From Myxococcus sp. CA023 (lineage in GTDB: Bacteria > Myxococcota > Myxococcia > Myxococcales > Myxococcaceae): a stretch of 64,000 bases of DNA. The stretch spans positions 62,001 through 126,000 of the forward strand of contig NZ_JAAEAH010000010.1 of the NCBI RefSeq assembly GCF_010998615.1, given 5' to 3'. How positions within the stretch are numbered: position 1 is the first letter of the stretch; every line of letters starts with the position of its first letter. The notes under the pieces are model-generated. The model did no database searches, was not told the DNA's origin, and worked only from the letters and a program-made list of their open reading frames with translations. Positions 1 through 11,331 of the stretch are shown here, piece after piece. The position numbers were made by a program, and so were the translations under genes.

Positions 1-1
1 G

Positions 2-631
2 GACGTGGCGGGGCCGGCGCCGGTGGTGGACCTGGGGTGCGGCCATGGCCGCCACGCGGCGCGGCTGAACGCGGTGGGGCCTCTGGCGGGGCGCGTCATC
101 GGGCTGGAGTTGGACGCACTGTCGTTGGCCATGCGGCGCCCGGGCTTCCCGGCGATCCAGGGGGACCTGCGGGCCCTGCCGTTTCGCGAGGCGTCCCTGG
201 CGGGGGCCTACGCGTGGTACTCGACGCTGGCCGCCTTCACGGATGGCGAGCACATGCACATCCTCCGCGAGGTCGCGCGCGTGCTGCGGCCAGGAGGACG
301 GTGGGTGTTCCAGACGGTGCCGTTCGAGCGACTGGCGGCGTCCCCCCGGGCGGCCTTCCGCGAGACGCTGCCGGATGGAAGCGCCCTGGAGGAGGAGAGC
401 TGCTTCGACGCCTCGACGGGGCGGGACGAGGGACGTCGGACGCTGACCTCCCCGGAGGGTCGATGCCTGCGCGCATCATATTCCCTTCGTTACTATCCCC
501 TTGCGGATTGGGTGAGGCTGTTGGAAAGCACGGGATTTTCCGTCGTCTGGGTGCACGGTGGCCTGGCGGGTGGGCCGCTGGACGCGCAGTCAACCGACCT
601 GATCGTGGGAGCGGAGCGGCGCCATGGCTGA
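2..631 (+). CDS. SAM-dependent methyltransferase, class I (5' end cut by window)
   Basis: The frame is open to the window start, so the true start probably lies upstream; a GTG at 5 is possible but would leave only about eight residues before motif I. The glycine-rich SAM-binding motif I (VVDLGCGHGRHAARL) comes first, followed by an acidic motif II (GLELDALSL), a motif III-like stretch (GDLRALPFREASLAGAY) and a post-motif with VLRPGGRWVFQ. This is the methyltransferase type 11 layout. The substrate cannot be told. The stop codon overlaps the start of the HMG-CoA lyase gene by 8 bases, so the two are likely co-transcribed and translationally coupled. Confidence 0.8.
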   Translation, partial: DVAGPAPVVDLGCGHGRHAARLNAVGPLAGRVIGLELDALSLAMRRPGFPAIQGDLRALPFREASLAGAYAWYSTLAAFTDGEHMHILREVARVLRPGGRWVFQTVPFERLAASPRAAFRETLPDGSALEEESCFDASTGRDEGRRTLTSPEGRCLRASYSLRYYPLADWVRLLESTGFSVVWVHGGLAGGPLDAQSTDLIVGAERRHG

Positions 632-1601
632 GATGCAGGAACACTCCAGGGCGAGGTTGGGCTGGCTGGGCCAGTTGCCCAAGCAGGTCGACGTCTATGA
701 AGTCGGTCCCCGGGACGGCTTGCAGAACGAGCTGCGCACGCTGCCCACGCGGGACAAGGCGCGCCTCATCAACGCACTGGTGGCCGCGGGGGAGAAGCGC
801 ATCGAGGTGACGTCGTTCGTGTCACCCAAGTGGATTCCCCAGCTCGCGGACGCCGAGGAGCTGCTGCGGCTGGTGGGCCGTCGCGACGGCGTCGTGTTCT
901 CCGCGCTAGTGCCCAACCTCAAGGGCCTGGAGCGAGCGAAGGAGGCGGGCCTGGAGGAGGCCGCCGTCTTCATCTCCGCCTCCGAGGCGCACTCGAAGAA
1001 GAACATCAACAAGAGCATCGCCGAGGCCGTGGTGGGCGCGCGCGAGGTGACGGCCTCCGCGCTCCAGGCGGGCATGCGCGTGCGCGGCTACCTGTCCACC
1101 GTGTGGGGCTGCCCCTACGAAGGCGACGTTCCGGTGGAGCGCGTGGTGGACATCTGCCGGCAGCTCGTGGACGCGGGCATCTACCAGCTCAGCCTGGGAG
1201 ACACGATTGGCATCGGCACGCCGCGCCAGACGGAGGTCCTCCTGGAGGCGCTGCTGAAGCACATCCCCGTGGAGAAGCTGGCGCTGCACCTACACGACAC
1301 GCGCGGCACCGCGCTGGCGAATGCGCTGGTGGGCCTGTCCGCGGGCGTGACGACCTTCGACGCCAGCATTGGCGGCCTGGGCGGGTGCCCCTACGCCCCG
1401 GGAGCGGCGGGGAACCTGGCCACCGAGGACGCCGTCTTCATGCTCCACGGCATGGGCGTGGACACCGGCATCAACCTGGACCGGCTGGTGGAGGCTGGGG
1501 AGATTGCCCAGGAGCTGATCGGCCGGAAGCTGGCGGGCAAGTACCTCCAGGCCGCGCTGGGCGAGCGTGAGAAGAAAGCCGCCCGCCGGGCCCAGACGTG
1601 A
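624..1601 (+). CDS. mvaB: Hydroxymethylglutaryl-CoA lyase
   Basis: This 325-residue protein belongs to the DRE-TIM metallolyase family and should split HMG-CoA into acetyl-CoA and acetoacetate, the last step of leucine breakdown. The N-terminal family motif is visible (EVGPRDGLQNE), as are HLHDTRGTALAN, which supplies metal-binding histidines, and the glycine/cysteine motif GGLGGCPYAPGAAGN with the active-site-loop cysteine. Length is close to the usual 300 residues with about 20 extra at the N terminus. The ATG at 624 overlaps the end of the methyltransferase gene. With LiuC, the carboxyltransferase and the acyl-CoA dehydrogenase nearby, it fits the Liu leucine/isovalerate pathway, where this enzyme may be called LiuE. 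Confidence 0.93.
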   Translation: MAEMQEHSRARLGWLGQLPKQVDVYEVGPRDGLQNELRTLPTRDKARLINALVAAGEKRIEVTSFVSPKWIPQLADAEELLRLVGRRDGVVFSALVPNLKGLERAKEAGLEEAAVFISASEAHSKKNINKSIAEAVVGAREVTASALQAGMRVRGYLSTVWGCPYEGDVPVERVVDICRQLVDAGIYQLSLGDTIGIGTPRQTEVLLEALLKHIPVEKLALHLHDTRGTALANALVGLSAGVTTFDASIGGLGGCPYAPGAAGNLATEDAVFMLHGMGVDTGINLDRLVEAGEIAQELIGRKLAGKYLQAALGEREKKAARRAQT

Positions 1602-1755
1602 GCGGGCCCTACCCAGTGCCGAGGTCATGAAGTCCCCGGCAATCCTGAATTCCAAGTGTCATTGAAAAATTCTGTTCTGACTTACGTTTCGAGGTGGTGA
1701 GCGGGTAGGGTGAGGTTGTTTTGACCCCATTTGCTACCTCAACGGGAAGTGCCGG

Positions 1756-3315
1756 ATGAACGTCTCGCTCGATGCCGACGTCCTCGCGAGACGTTCACAA
1801 TCGCTGTTCGACGCCCACCAGGTGGCGCTGAGCCACCGCACGGACCGGATGTTCGCCGTGCTGATGGGCCTCCAGTGGGTCGCCGGGCTGGTGGTGGCCC
1901 TGGCGCTGTCTCCCTGGACGTGGAGCGGGACGTCCAGTCAGGTCCACCCGCACGTCTGGGCGGCGGCCGGCCTGGGAGCCCTCCTGGCGAGCCTGCCGGT
2001 GGCCATGGCGTGGGCGTTGCCGGGTCGGGAGGCCACGCGGTTCGTCATCGCCACGGCGCAGGCGTTGGTGTCCGGGCTGCTCATCCATCTGACGGACGGG
2101 CGCATCGAGACGCACTTCCACATCTTCGGCTCCCTGGCGCTGCTGGCCATGTACCGGGACGCGCGGGTGCTGTTCCTCTATTCGGCGCTGGTGGCGGCGG
2201 ACCACCTGCTTCGCGGCATGTACTGGCCCCTGTCCATCTTCGGCGTGGAGTCCGCCAGTGCCTGGCGCGCGTGGGAGCACATCGGCTGGGTGGTGTTCGA
2301 AAACGTGTTCCTCCTGATTGGCGGGCGAGGCGCGGTGAAGGATGCCCGGGCGCTGGCGGCGCGACAGGCCTGGTTGGAGTTGTCTCAAGGAGAGGTTCGC
2401 ACGCGCGTGGTGGAGCCGCTGGTGGACTCGGCGCGGGCGCTGACGGAGGCGACCCATTCGCTGGTGTCGAGCACGGATGACCAGCGCGCGATGCTGTCGC
2501 GCCAGTCCGCGGCGCTCACGGATACGCAGGTGGCGACGAACGAGATGCAGCGGGCGTCTTCCACGGCCTCTCGTCAGGCGGATGCCATCCTCGCCTCCAC
2601 ACTCCAGGCGGGGGACGTAGGGGCTGACGCCGAGGCCATGCTGGGCCAGAGCATGGAGGGCCTGGAGGCCATCCGCGCACAGGTGATGGAGATGGCCGGG
2701 CTCCTGCGTGGATTGGACGGCCAGGCGCGGCAGATCTCGAGCGTCACCCTGGCGGTGAAGGACCTGGCGGACCAGTCCCACATGGTGGCGGTGAACGCGG
2801 CCATCGAGGCGGCGCGCGCCGGGGCGCACGGCAAGGGCTTCGCGGTGGTTGCCACGGAGATGCGGCGGCTCGCGCAGCAGTCCGTCCGGGCGGCGGGGCA
2901 GGTGAGCGGCATCCTGGACGCCGTGCACCAGTCGCTCCATCACGTCGTGGAGCTCTCCCTGAAGGGGGCGGATCGGATGGCGCGGGACATCGAGGTGGTG
3001 CGCGCGTCAGGAGAGCGCCTGCGGGGCCTGTCCACCGTGCTGCGCACCAGCACGGAGGGCGTGCAGCAGATTTCAGTGGCGGTGGCGCGACAGGCCGCGG
3101 GCGTGGCGCGGATCTCCGGCGCGGTGGATGAGCTGTCCGCGATGATGGAGCAGACGCTGGGGCGTGTCGAACAGACGACCACCGCCGCCCAGACGCTTCG
3201 CGTGGTGACGGGCCGTGTCCACGGCGTCATCGACACCTATCAAGGCACCAGGACGGATGAGGTGCCGCCAGCGAACGATGTGGGCCGGGTGATTGCGTTC
3301 AGACGGGACGCGTAA
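1756..3315 (+). CDS. Membrane methyl-accepting chemotaxis-type signalling protein
   Basis: A 519-residue protein. Residues about 25-195 are a multi-pass membrane region rich in conserved-looking histidines (IHLTDGRIETHFHIFG, VAADHLLRG). There is no periplasmic ligand domain. The C-terminal half is a long coiled coil with the MCP signalling hairpin at about residues 336-376 (VNAAIEAARAGAHGKGFAVV), the CheA/CheW contact region. It should therefore sense something in or at the membrane and feed a Che-type pathway; no che genes are adjacent, so the partner is unknown. The ATG at 1756 has a purine-rich GGGAAG about eight bases upstream. The 154-base upstream gap separates it from the HMG-CoA lyase gene. 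Confidence 0.88.
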   Translation: MNVSLDADVLARRSQSLFDAHQVALSHRTDRMFAVLMGLQWVAGLVVALALSPWTWSGTSSQVHPHVWAAAGLGALLASLPVAMAWALPGREATRFVIATAQALVSGLLIHLTDGRIETHFHIFGSLALLAMYRDARVLFLYSALVAADHLLRGMYWPLSIFGVESASAWRAWEHIGWVVFENVFLLIGGRGAVKDARALAARQAWLELSQGEVRTRVVEPLVDSARALTEATHSLVSSTDDQRAMLSRQSAALTDTQVATNEMQRASSTASRQADAILASTLQAGDVGADAEAMLGQSMEGLEAIRAQVMEMAGLLRGLDGQARQISSVTLAVKDLADQSHMVAVNAAIEAARAGAHGKGFAVVATEMRRLAQQSVRAAGQVSGILDAVHQSLHHVVELSLKGADRMARDIEVVRASGERLRGLSTVLRTSTEGVQQISVAVARQAAGVARISGAVDELSAMMEQTLGRVEQTTTAAQTLRVVTGRVHGVIDTYQGTRTDEVPPANDVGRVIAFRRDA

Positions 3316-3391
3316 GCGGGCGTCCGCCGCGTGAGAGGTTGCCGGCCGGGGCGCGCGGTGTCGATGACGCCCCGGAGCCCGCCCCTTCGCC

Positions 3392-6236
<2,845 letters not shown>

Positions 6237-6251
6237 CCCGCACGGACGAAA

Positions 6252-6294
6252 TCGGGGACGGAAGGCCCGGTTCTCACCGGTGCCCCGTCCCCGA
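6252..6294. terminator. Probable bidirectional terminator hairpin
   Basis: A perfect 10-base inverted repeat, TCGGGGACGG at 6252-6261 and CCGTCCCCGA at 6285-6294, sits 16 bases after the liuC stop. The loop itself can extend the stem with CCGG/CCGG and GGC/GCC pairs. It lies between two convergent genes, liuC and the YtxH-like gene. There is no T-run, so rho-independent strength is uncertain. Confidence 0.6.
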
Positions 6295-6334
6295 AGTGCG
6301 TCACGTCACATGGCTCGAAGGCCGCTCGCGCCGG

Positions 6335-6694
6335 TCAGGCGTTCGCGGTGCGCTCCTGGCCCAGATTGACGTTCTGCTTGTTCATGTAGGCCGTGGCCTT
6401 GTCCTTCACGGTGGTCCGCAGCTCGGTGCCCGTCTTCGGGGCCAGCAGCAGGGCCACCACGCCACCCGCGGCCACGCCGAGGAGGAAGATGCCCAGGCCA
6501 CCCAGGCTCGCGCGCGCCGGCTTGTAGGTGGTCAATCCCACATGTCGCAGCACGTCATCCGGCTCGAAGTCATCCCAACGGTTCCGCGCCACGCGGGGCA
6601 GCTCATTGACGAGCTTGTGGGCCAGCCACTTCCGGTACAGGTCGCTCCGGGCAATCCCCTTGGCCATCCACTTGCCTCTCTTCGCTGCGAACAT
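6335..6694 (-). CDS. YtxH-like small membrane protein
   Basis: A 119-residue protein. The middle holds one hydrophobic helix with the glycine-rich YtxH signature running into a basic stretch (GLGIFLLGVAAGGVVALLLA then PKTGTELR), residues about 66-92. The N-terminal third is basic and soluble. YtxH proteins are small stress-linked membrane proteins of unknown biochemistry. The start is supported by GGAGG seven bases upstream of the ATG at 6694. The gene faces liuC. Confidence 0.75.
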   Translation of the reverse strand: MFAAKRGKWMAKGIARSDLYRKWLAHKLVNELPRVARNRWDDFEPDDVLRHVGLTTYKPARASLGGLGIFLLGVAAGGVVALLLAPKTGTELRTTVKDKATAYMNKQNVNLGQERTANA

Positions 6695-6875
6695 GCGTCC
6701 CTCCTGGGCCGAATGGTTGCCGGGTGCGCATCACTCGCGAGCACGCCCCCGTTACGCACCAAGGTAGGCAGGGGAGCCTGGAGCGGCATCCCCTGGGGAA
6801 CTGTTCTGCGCGGTGCGTCGTCTGCCTGTCACGCCGCGCCGGTCCCCCAGCGAGAAGGCAGCCAGCCGTAGCCCT

Positions 6876-6890
6876 TTCTGCTATGTGCCA
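6876..6890 (+). promoter_or_regulatory. Candidate extended -10 promoter of the carboxyltransferase gene
   Basis: TGC-TATGTG (6879-6887) has the TGn extension and a TATnnn hexamer; no good -35 is seen. The predicted start of transcription is only a few bases before the ATG at 6897, which has no Shine-Dalgarno sequence. The upstream 6695-6875 stretch holds no gene I can support. Confidence 0.4.
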
Positions 6891-6896
6891 CGGGCC

Positions 6897-8426
6897 ATGT
6901 CCCAAGACTCGAGACTGCTGGAGAAGATCGCCCAGGTGGAGAAGGGTGGCGCGCAGAAGTACCACGCGAAGAACACGGAGGCGGGCAAGCTCTTCGCCCG
7001 CGAGCGCATCCGCCTGCTGGTGGATGAAGGCTCCTTCGTGGAGGACGCGAAGCTCGCCAACAACCTGGACCCGGACCTGCCCTCGGATGGTGTCGTCATC
7101 GGCGTGGGCAAGGTGGCCGGGCGCACCGTGGCCATCATGGCCAACGACTCCACGGTGAAGGCCGGCAGCTGGGGCGCCCGCACGGTGGAGAAGATCCTCC
7201 GCATCCAGGAGACGGCCCGCGACCTGCGCTGCCCGCTGTTCTACCTGGTGGACTCCGCCGGTGCCCGCATCACCGACCAGGTGGAGATGTTCCCCGGGCG
7301 CCGTGGCGCCGGCCGCATTTTCTACAACGAGGTGCACATGTCCGGCTTCGTGCCGCAGGTGTGCCTGCTCTTCGGTCCGTCCGCCGCCGGTGGTGCGTAC
7401 ATCCCCGCGTTCTGCGACCTGGTCATCATGGTGGAAGGCAATGCCTCCATGTACCTGGGCAGCCCGCGCATGGCGGAGATGGTCATCGGTGAGAAGGTCA
7501 CCCTGGAGGAGATGGGTGGCGCGAAGATGCACTGCTCCGTCTCCGGCGTCGGCGACGTGCTGGTGAAGACGGAGCAGGAGGCCATCGAGGCGGCGAAGAA
7601 GTACATCGGCTACTTCCCGGAGAACTTCTCCCAGGCGCCGCCGCGCGCCGAGCCCAAGGCCCCCAAGGCCGGCGGCAAGAAGGTGGAGGAGATCGTCCCC
7701 GTCGACCAGAACAAGCCCTTCAACATGCATGAGCTCATCAACGAGCTCATCGACGAGGGCAGCTGGTTCGAGGTGAAGAAGCTCTTCGCCCAGGAGCTCG
7801 TCACGGGCCTGGCCCGCATCGACGGCCGCCCGGTGGGCATCGTCGCCAACCAGCCCAAGTACAAGGGCGGCGTGCTGTTCGTGGACAGCGCGGACAAGGC
7901 GGCCCGCTTCATCTGGCTGTGTGATGCCTTCAACATCCCGCTGCTCTATCTGGCGGACGTTCCGGGCTTCATGATCGGCACCAAGGTGGAGCGCGCGGGC
8001 ATCATCCGCGCCGGCGCGAAGATGATCTCCGCCGTGTCCGAGGCCAGCGTGCCCCGCATCTGCGTGGTGGTCCGCAAGGCCTACGGCGCCGGCCTCTACG
8101 CCATGAGCGGCCCCGGCTTCGCCCCGGACGCGACCATCGCGTTGCCCGGCGCGATGATCGCCGTCATGGGCCCGGAGGCGGCGGTGAACGCCGTCTACTA
8201 CAACAAGATCCAGGAGTTGCCGGAGGCCGAGCGGCCCGCCTACGTCCAGAAGCTGCGCGACGAGTACAAGCAGGACGTGGACATCTACAAGCTGGCCAGC
8301 GAGCTGGTCATCGACGACATCGTCCCGGGTGACCGGCTGCGTCAAGAGCTCACCCAGCGCTACGGCGTCTACTCCCAGCGGCATCAGCCCCGTGCGGAAA
8401 AGAAACACGGTGTCTATCCGGTTTGA
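6897..8426 (+). CDS. Acyl-CoA carboxylase, carboxyltransferase (beta) subunit
   Basis: A 509-residue biotin-dependent carboxyltransferase with both crotonase-like halves: the N-terminal acyl-CoA half with LVDSAGARITDQVEMFPGRRGAGRIF and the oxyanion motif FGPSAAGGAYIPAFCD, and the C-terminal carboxybiotin half with GGVLFVDSADKAARFI and VVVRKAYGAGLYAMSGPGF. It should move CO2 from carboxybiotin to an acyl-CoA. Family members act on propionyl-, methylcrotonyl- or geranyl-CoA. The liu-type neighbours favour methylcrotonyl-CoA, but the sequence alone does not decide. No biotin carboxylase subunit is adjacent. ATG 6897 is preferred over a 28-codon longer frame because the longer N terminus is Arg/Pro-rich and unlike the family. 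Confidence 0.9.
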   Translation: MSQDSRLLEKIAQVEKGGAQKYHAKNTEAGKLFARERIRLLVDEGSFVEDAKLANNLDPDLPSDGVVIGVGKVAGRTVAIMANDSTVKAGSWGARTVEKILRIQETARDLRCPLFYLVDSAGARITDQVEMFPGRRGAGRIFYNEVHMSGFVPQVCLLFGPSAAGGAYIPAFCDLVIMVEGNASMYLGSPRMAEMVIGEKVTLEEMGGAKMHCSVSGVGDVLVKTEQEAIEAAKKYIGYFPENFSQAPPRAEPKAPKAGGKKVEEIVPVDQNKPFNMHELINELIDEGSWFEVKKLFAQELVTGLARIDGRPVGIVANQPKYKGGVLFVDSADKAARFIWLCDAFNIPLLYLADVPGFMIGTKVERAGIIRAGAKMISAVSEASVPRICVVVRKAYGAGLYAMSGPGFAPDATIALPGAMIAVMGPEAAVNAVYYNKIQELPEAERPAYVQKLRDEYKQDVDIYKLASELVIDDIVPGDRLRQELTQRYGVYSQRHQPRAEKKHGVYPV

Positions 8427-8474
8427 GTAGGTAGCGTTACCTCACCTCCAAGGCCCGGCTGCGCCTGGGCCGTC

Positions 8475-8483
8475 TGCTATAGA
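8475..8483 (+). promoter_or_regulatory. Candidate extended -10 promoter of the acyl-CoA dehydrogenase gene
   Basis: TGC-TATAGA (8475-8483) is close to the extended -10 consensus. Transcription would begin near 8490, leaving about seven leader bases before the ATG at 8497, with no Shine-Dalgarno sequence. The motif repeats upstream of two other genes in the window. Confidence 0.45.
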
Positions 8484-8496
8484 TCCTGCTGACACC

Positions 8497-9642
8497 ATGG
8501 ATTTTGACCTTCCAGAAAGCCATCGCGCCCTCCAGTCCTCCATCCGTGACTTCTGCGAACGGCGGGTGAAGCCGTATGCCCGTGAGTGGGACAAGGACGA
8601 GACGTTCCCCATGGAAGTCGTCCGGGAGCTGGGGCAGCTCGGGGTGATGGGCATGCTCGTCGCCGAGGAGTTCGGCGGAGCGGCCATGGACTCGCTCGCC
8701 GTGGCGGTGGCAGTGGAGGAGATCGCCCGCTACGACGGCTCGCTGGCGCTGACGGTGGCCAGCCACAACGGCCTGGGCACCAGCCACCTGCGCGTCTTCG
8801 GTTCGGACGCGCAGCGCCAGAAGTACCTGCCCAAGCTGGCCACGGGTGAGTACCTGGGCGCGTGGGGCCTGACGGAGCCGGGGTCCGGCTCGGACGCGTC
8901 GAGCATGAAGACCACGGCCGTGCGCAAGGGCGACGGCTGGGTGCTCAACGGCGCCAAGATGTTCATCACCCAGGGCACGGTGGGTGACGTGTTCGTGGTG
9001 CTGGCCGTCACCTCGCCGCAGAAGCGGCAGAAGGGCATCACCGCCTTCCTGCTGGAGAAGGGCCTGCCGGGCTTCAGCCAGCGCGCCATCCACGGGAAGC
9101 TGGGCATGCGCTCGTCGGACACGGCCGAGCTCATCCTGGAGAACGTGGAGGTGCCGGACTCGGCGCGCGTGGGTGAGCTGGACCACGGCTTCATCGACAC
9201 GATGAAGATCCTGGACCGCGGCCGCATCACCATCGGCGCGCTGGCGGTAGGCCTGGGCCGGGGCGCCCTGGAGGAGTCCATTGGCTACTCGCGCGAGCGC
9301 ACCGCGTTCGGCCAGCCCATCAGCGAGTTCCAGGGATTGCGCTGGATGATGGCGGACATGAAGACGGAGCTGGATGCCGCCCGGCTCCTGGTCCACCGCG
9401 CCGCGAAGCTGGCCGACGAAGGCAAGCCGTACTCGCGCGAGGCCTCCATGGGGAAGCTGTTCGCCTCCGAGGCCGCCATGCGGGCTTGCAACAAGGCCGT
9501 GCAGATCCACGGTGGGTACGGTTACACCCGCGAATTCCCTGTCGAGCGCTACCTGCGCGACGCCAAGCTGTGTGAGATCGGCGAGGGAACCAGCGAGATC
9601 CAGCGTACAATCATCGCCCGGGAAACCTTCAAAGGGGCTTGA
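8497..9642 (+). CDS. Acyl-CoA dehydrogenase
   Basis: A 381-residue FAD flavoenzyme that introduces the alpha-beta double bond in an acyl-CoA and passes electrons to ETF. The family signatures are clear: [18 protein letters not shown] (signature 1), a long helical C-terminal domain with [20 protein letters not shown], and [20 protein letters not shown] followed by [10 protein letters not shown]. Glu363 in that last motif matches the catalytic base of short- and medium-chain enzymes rather than the earlier position used by isovaleryl-CoA dehydrogenase. It follows the carboxyltransferase gene with a 70-base gap. Its stop overlaps the next ATG (TGATG at 9640-9644). The exact acyl substrate is open. 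Confidence 0.92.
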   Translation: MDFDLPESHRALQSSIRDFCERRVKPYAREWDKDETFPMEVVRELGQLGVMGMLVAEEFGGAAMDSLAVAVAVEEIARYDGSLALTVASHNGLGTSHLRVFGSDAQRQKYLPKLATGEYLGAWGLTEPGSGSDASSMKTTAVRKGDGWVLNGAKMFITQGTVGDVFVVLAVTSPQKRQKGITAFLLEKGLPGFSQRAIHGKLGMRSSDTAELILENVEVPDSARVGELDHGFIDTMKILDRGRITIGALAVGLGRGALEESIGYSRERTAFGQPISEFQGLRWMMADMKTELDAARLLVHRAAKLADEGKPYSREASMGKLFASEAAMRACNKAVQIHGGYGYTREFPVERYLRDAKLCEIGEGTSEIQRTIIARETFKGA

Positions 9643-10505
9643 TGGACACCGCGCGGCTGGAAGGTCTCGGGCTGCAGTTGCGGGAGGACGCGGCCGGCAC
9701 CGAGGCGGTGCTGGACCTGGAGTCGTCCCCGCTGGTCAATCCCGTCACCCGGGCCTTCATCCCTGAGGTGACCTTCCAGGTGATGGGGGACCGTCTCATC
9801 CCCATCGCGCCGCCCGCCGTGGTGGGGCTGGCCCCCATCCTGGTGGGCGCGCTCAGCGACGTCGCCGACATCGAGGCGCTGCTCGCGGATGCATTCAACG
9901 AGCACATCTTCCACGTCCAGCGTCGCTCCGCGGAGCTCCAGGTGCTGGGGCTGACGCCGCGCGTGGAGCCGGAGACGCTGGAGCTGTCCACGGAGGTATT
10001 GGACGGTGAGCTGGCCGTCACGCTGGTGTCGGACCGGCTGGGCAACTTCCGCGTGGCCCGCGTGGCCCGGGGGAAGGAAGACCTGGCCACCGGCGGCGGC
10101 CACACGCTGGAGCTGTCGGAGTTCCGCGAGCGGGCGGCGCTGACGGGCTACCTGGTCGCGCTCTTTGGCGAGCCGGCGGCCCGTCCGCAGGCCGCGCCGG
10201 TGGGCGCCGGGCTGGTGCGCTTCTCCGACATCGTGGAGAAGTTCGGCGCGGAGGCGCTATTGCCTCCCCGCAGCAGCCTGGAGCTGCTGGCGCAGTTGCA
10301 GGTGGAGGGCCGCCCGTACCGCTTCGCCGCCGCCAGGGTGGCGGGCCGCACCTTCCGGGGCCTGCTGGCGGGTCCGCAGGGCAAGGAGTGGGCGGGACGG
10401 TTCGAGCTGGATGAGTTCCCAGGCATCGTGCGGATGGTGGCGGACCTGTTGAAGGTCTCTCCCGCGGCCGTGAGGCTGGTGGGCCCGGACGCACCTCAGG
10501 AGTGA
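9642..10505 (+). CDS. Uncharacterised protein coupled to rnc
   Basis: A 287-residue soluble protein that I do not recognise. It has no signal peptide, membrane helix or known motif. It is acidic and rich in Leu, Val, Ala and Glu, with likely alternating strands and helices. The ATG at 9642 overlaps the acyl-CoA dehydrogenase stop (TGATG), and its own stop overlaps the rnc start in the same manner. This double coupling suggests it is made in a fixed ratio with RNase III or belongs to the same operon, but gives no function. Confidence 0.75.
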   Translation: MDTARLEGLGLQLREDAAGTEAVLDLESSPLVNPVTRAFIPEVTFQVMGDRLIPIAPPAVVGLAPILVGALSDVADIEALLADAFNEHIFHVQRRSAELQVLGLTPRVEPETLELSTEVLDGELAVTLVSDRLGNFRVARVARGKEDLATGGGHTLELSEFRERAALTGYLVALFGEPAARPQAAPVGAGLVRFSDIVEKFGAEALLPPRSSLELLAQLQVEGRPYRFAAARVAGRTFRGLLAGPQGKEWAGRFELDEFPGIVRMVADLLKVSPAAVRLVGPDAPQE

Positions 10506-11284
10506 TGCGTTTGAGTGGTGCGGACAAGATGAGCCCGTCCGAGCGGGTGCAGTTGTTGGAGTCGCGGTTGGGGTTGAGCTTCTCCCGGGTGGAGACGGCG
10601 CTGGAGGCCCTGACGCACAAGACGTACGTCAATGAGACTCGGGACAAGGAGCTGAAGGACAACCAGCGCCTGGAGTTCCTGGGCGACTCGGTGGTCAACC
10701 TGGCCGTCAGCCACCGGTTGATGGCGCGCTGCCCGGGGCTGCCCGAAGGCGACCTGACGAAGATGCGCGCCCGCGTCGTCAACGAGGACGGCCTGGCCCG
10801 CGTGGCCCGGACCATCCCGCTGGGCGACCTGCTGCTGCTGGGGCGGGGCGAGCTCATGTCCGGTGGCCGGGAGAAGAACTCCGTCCTGGCGGACGCGCTG
10901 GAGGCCGTCTTCGGCGCGGTCTTCCTCACCAGTGGCCTGGACGCCGCGGTGGCGCTGGTGGACCGGTATTTCGCGGACCTGCTGGACGAGGTCTCCAGCG
11001 GCCAGGGGCGGCTCGATTACAAGACGCTGCTCCAGGAGATGGCCCACGAGCGGCTCAAGCTCCAGCCGCGCTACCGCGTCGTTTCCGAGTCCGGTCCGGA
11101 ACACTCCAAGGTGTTCGAGGTGGAGCTGATGCTGGGGGAGACGGCCTTCGCCCGGGCCACCGGCCGGAGCAAGAAGGAGGCGGAGCAGTCCGCCGCGCAG
11201 GCGACGCTGGAGAAGCTGCGGGAAGACGCCACGTGTCCCACCTCCCCCCCGCCCGGAACGCCACGACACGACACCCCGGCGTGA
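10505..11284 (+). CDS. rnc: Ribonuclease III
   Basis: A 259-residue enzyme that cuts double-stranded RNA, notably rRNA precursors. The catalytic domain carries the signature NQRLEFLGDSVVN (Glu57 and Asp61 inside it) and the second metal-binding pair in LADALEAVFGAVF (Asp130, Glu133). A double-stranded RNA-binding domain follows (LLQEMAHERLKLQPRY through GRSKKEAEQSAAQATLEKL, about 169-243). The last 15 residues are a Pro/Thr tail. The ATG at 10505 overlaps the preceding stop; a GTG one codon earlier is also possible. era and der lie downstream, a grouping common for ribosome-maturation genes. Confidence 0.96.
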   Translation: MRLSGADKMSPSERVQLLESRLGLSFSRVETALEALTHKTYVNETRDKELKDNQRLEFLGDSVVNLAVSHRLMARCPGLPEGDLTKMRARVVNEDGLARVARTIPLGDLLLLGRGELMSGGREKNSVLADALEAVFGAVFLTSGLDAAVALVDRYFADLLDEVSSGQGRLDYKTLLQEMAHERLKLQPRYRVVSESGPEHSKVFEVELMLGETAFARATGRSKKEAEQSAAQATLEKLREDATCPTSPPPGTPRHDTPA

Positions 11285-11331
11285 AACCCCTTGGATGGGG
11301 CAGGGGGCGGCGCGTAAGGTGCCGCGCCGAC

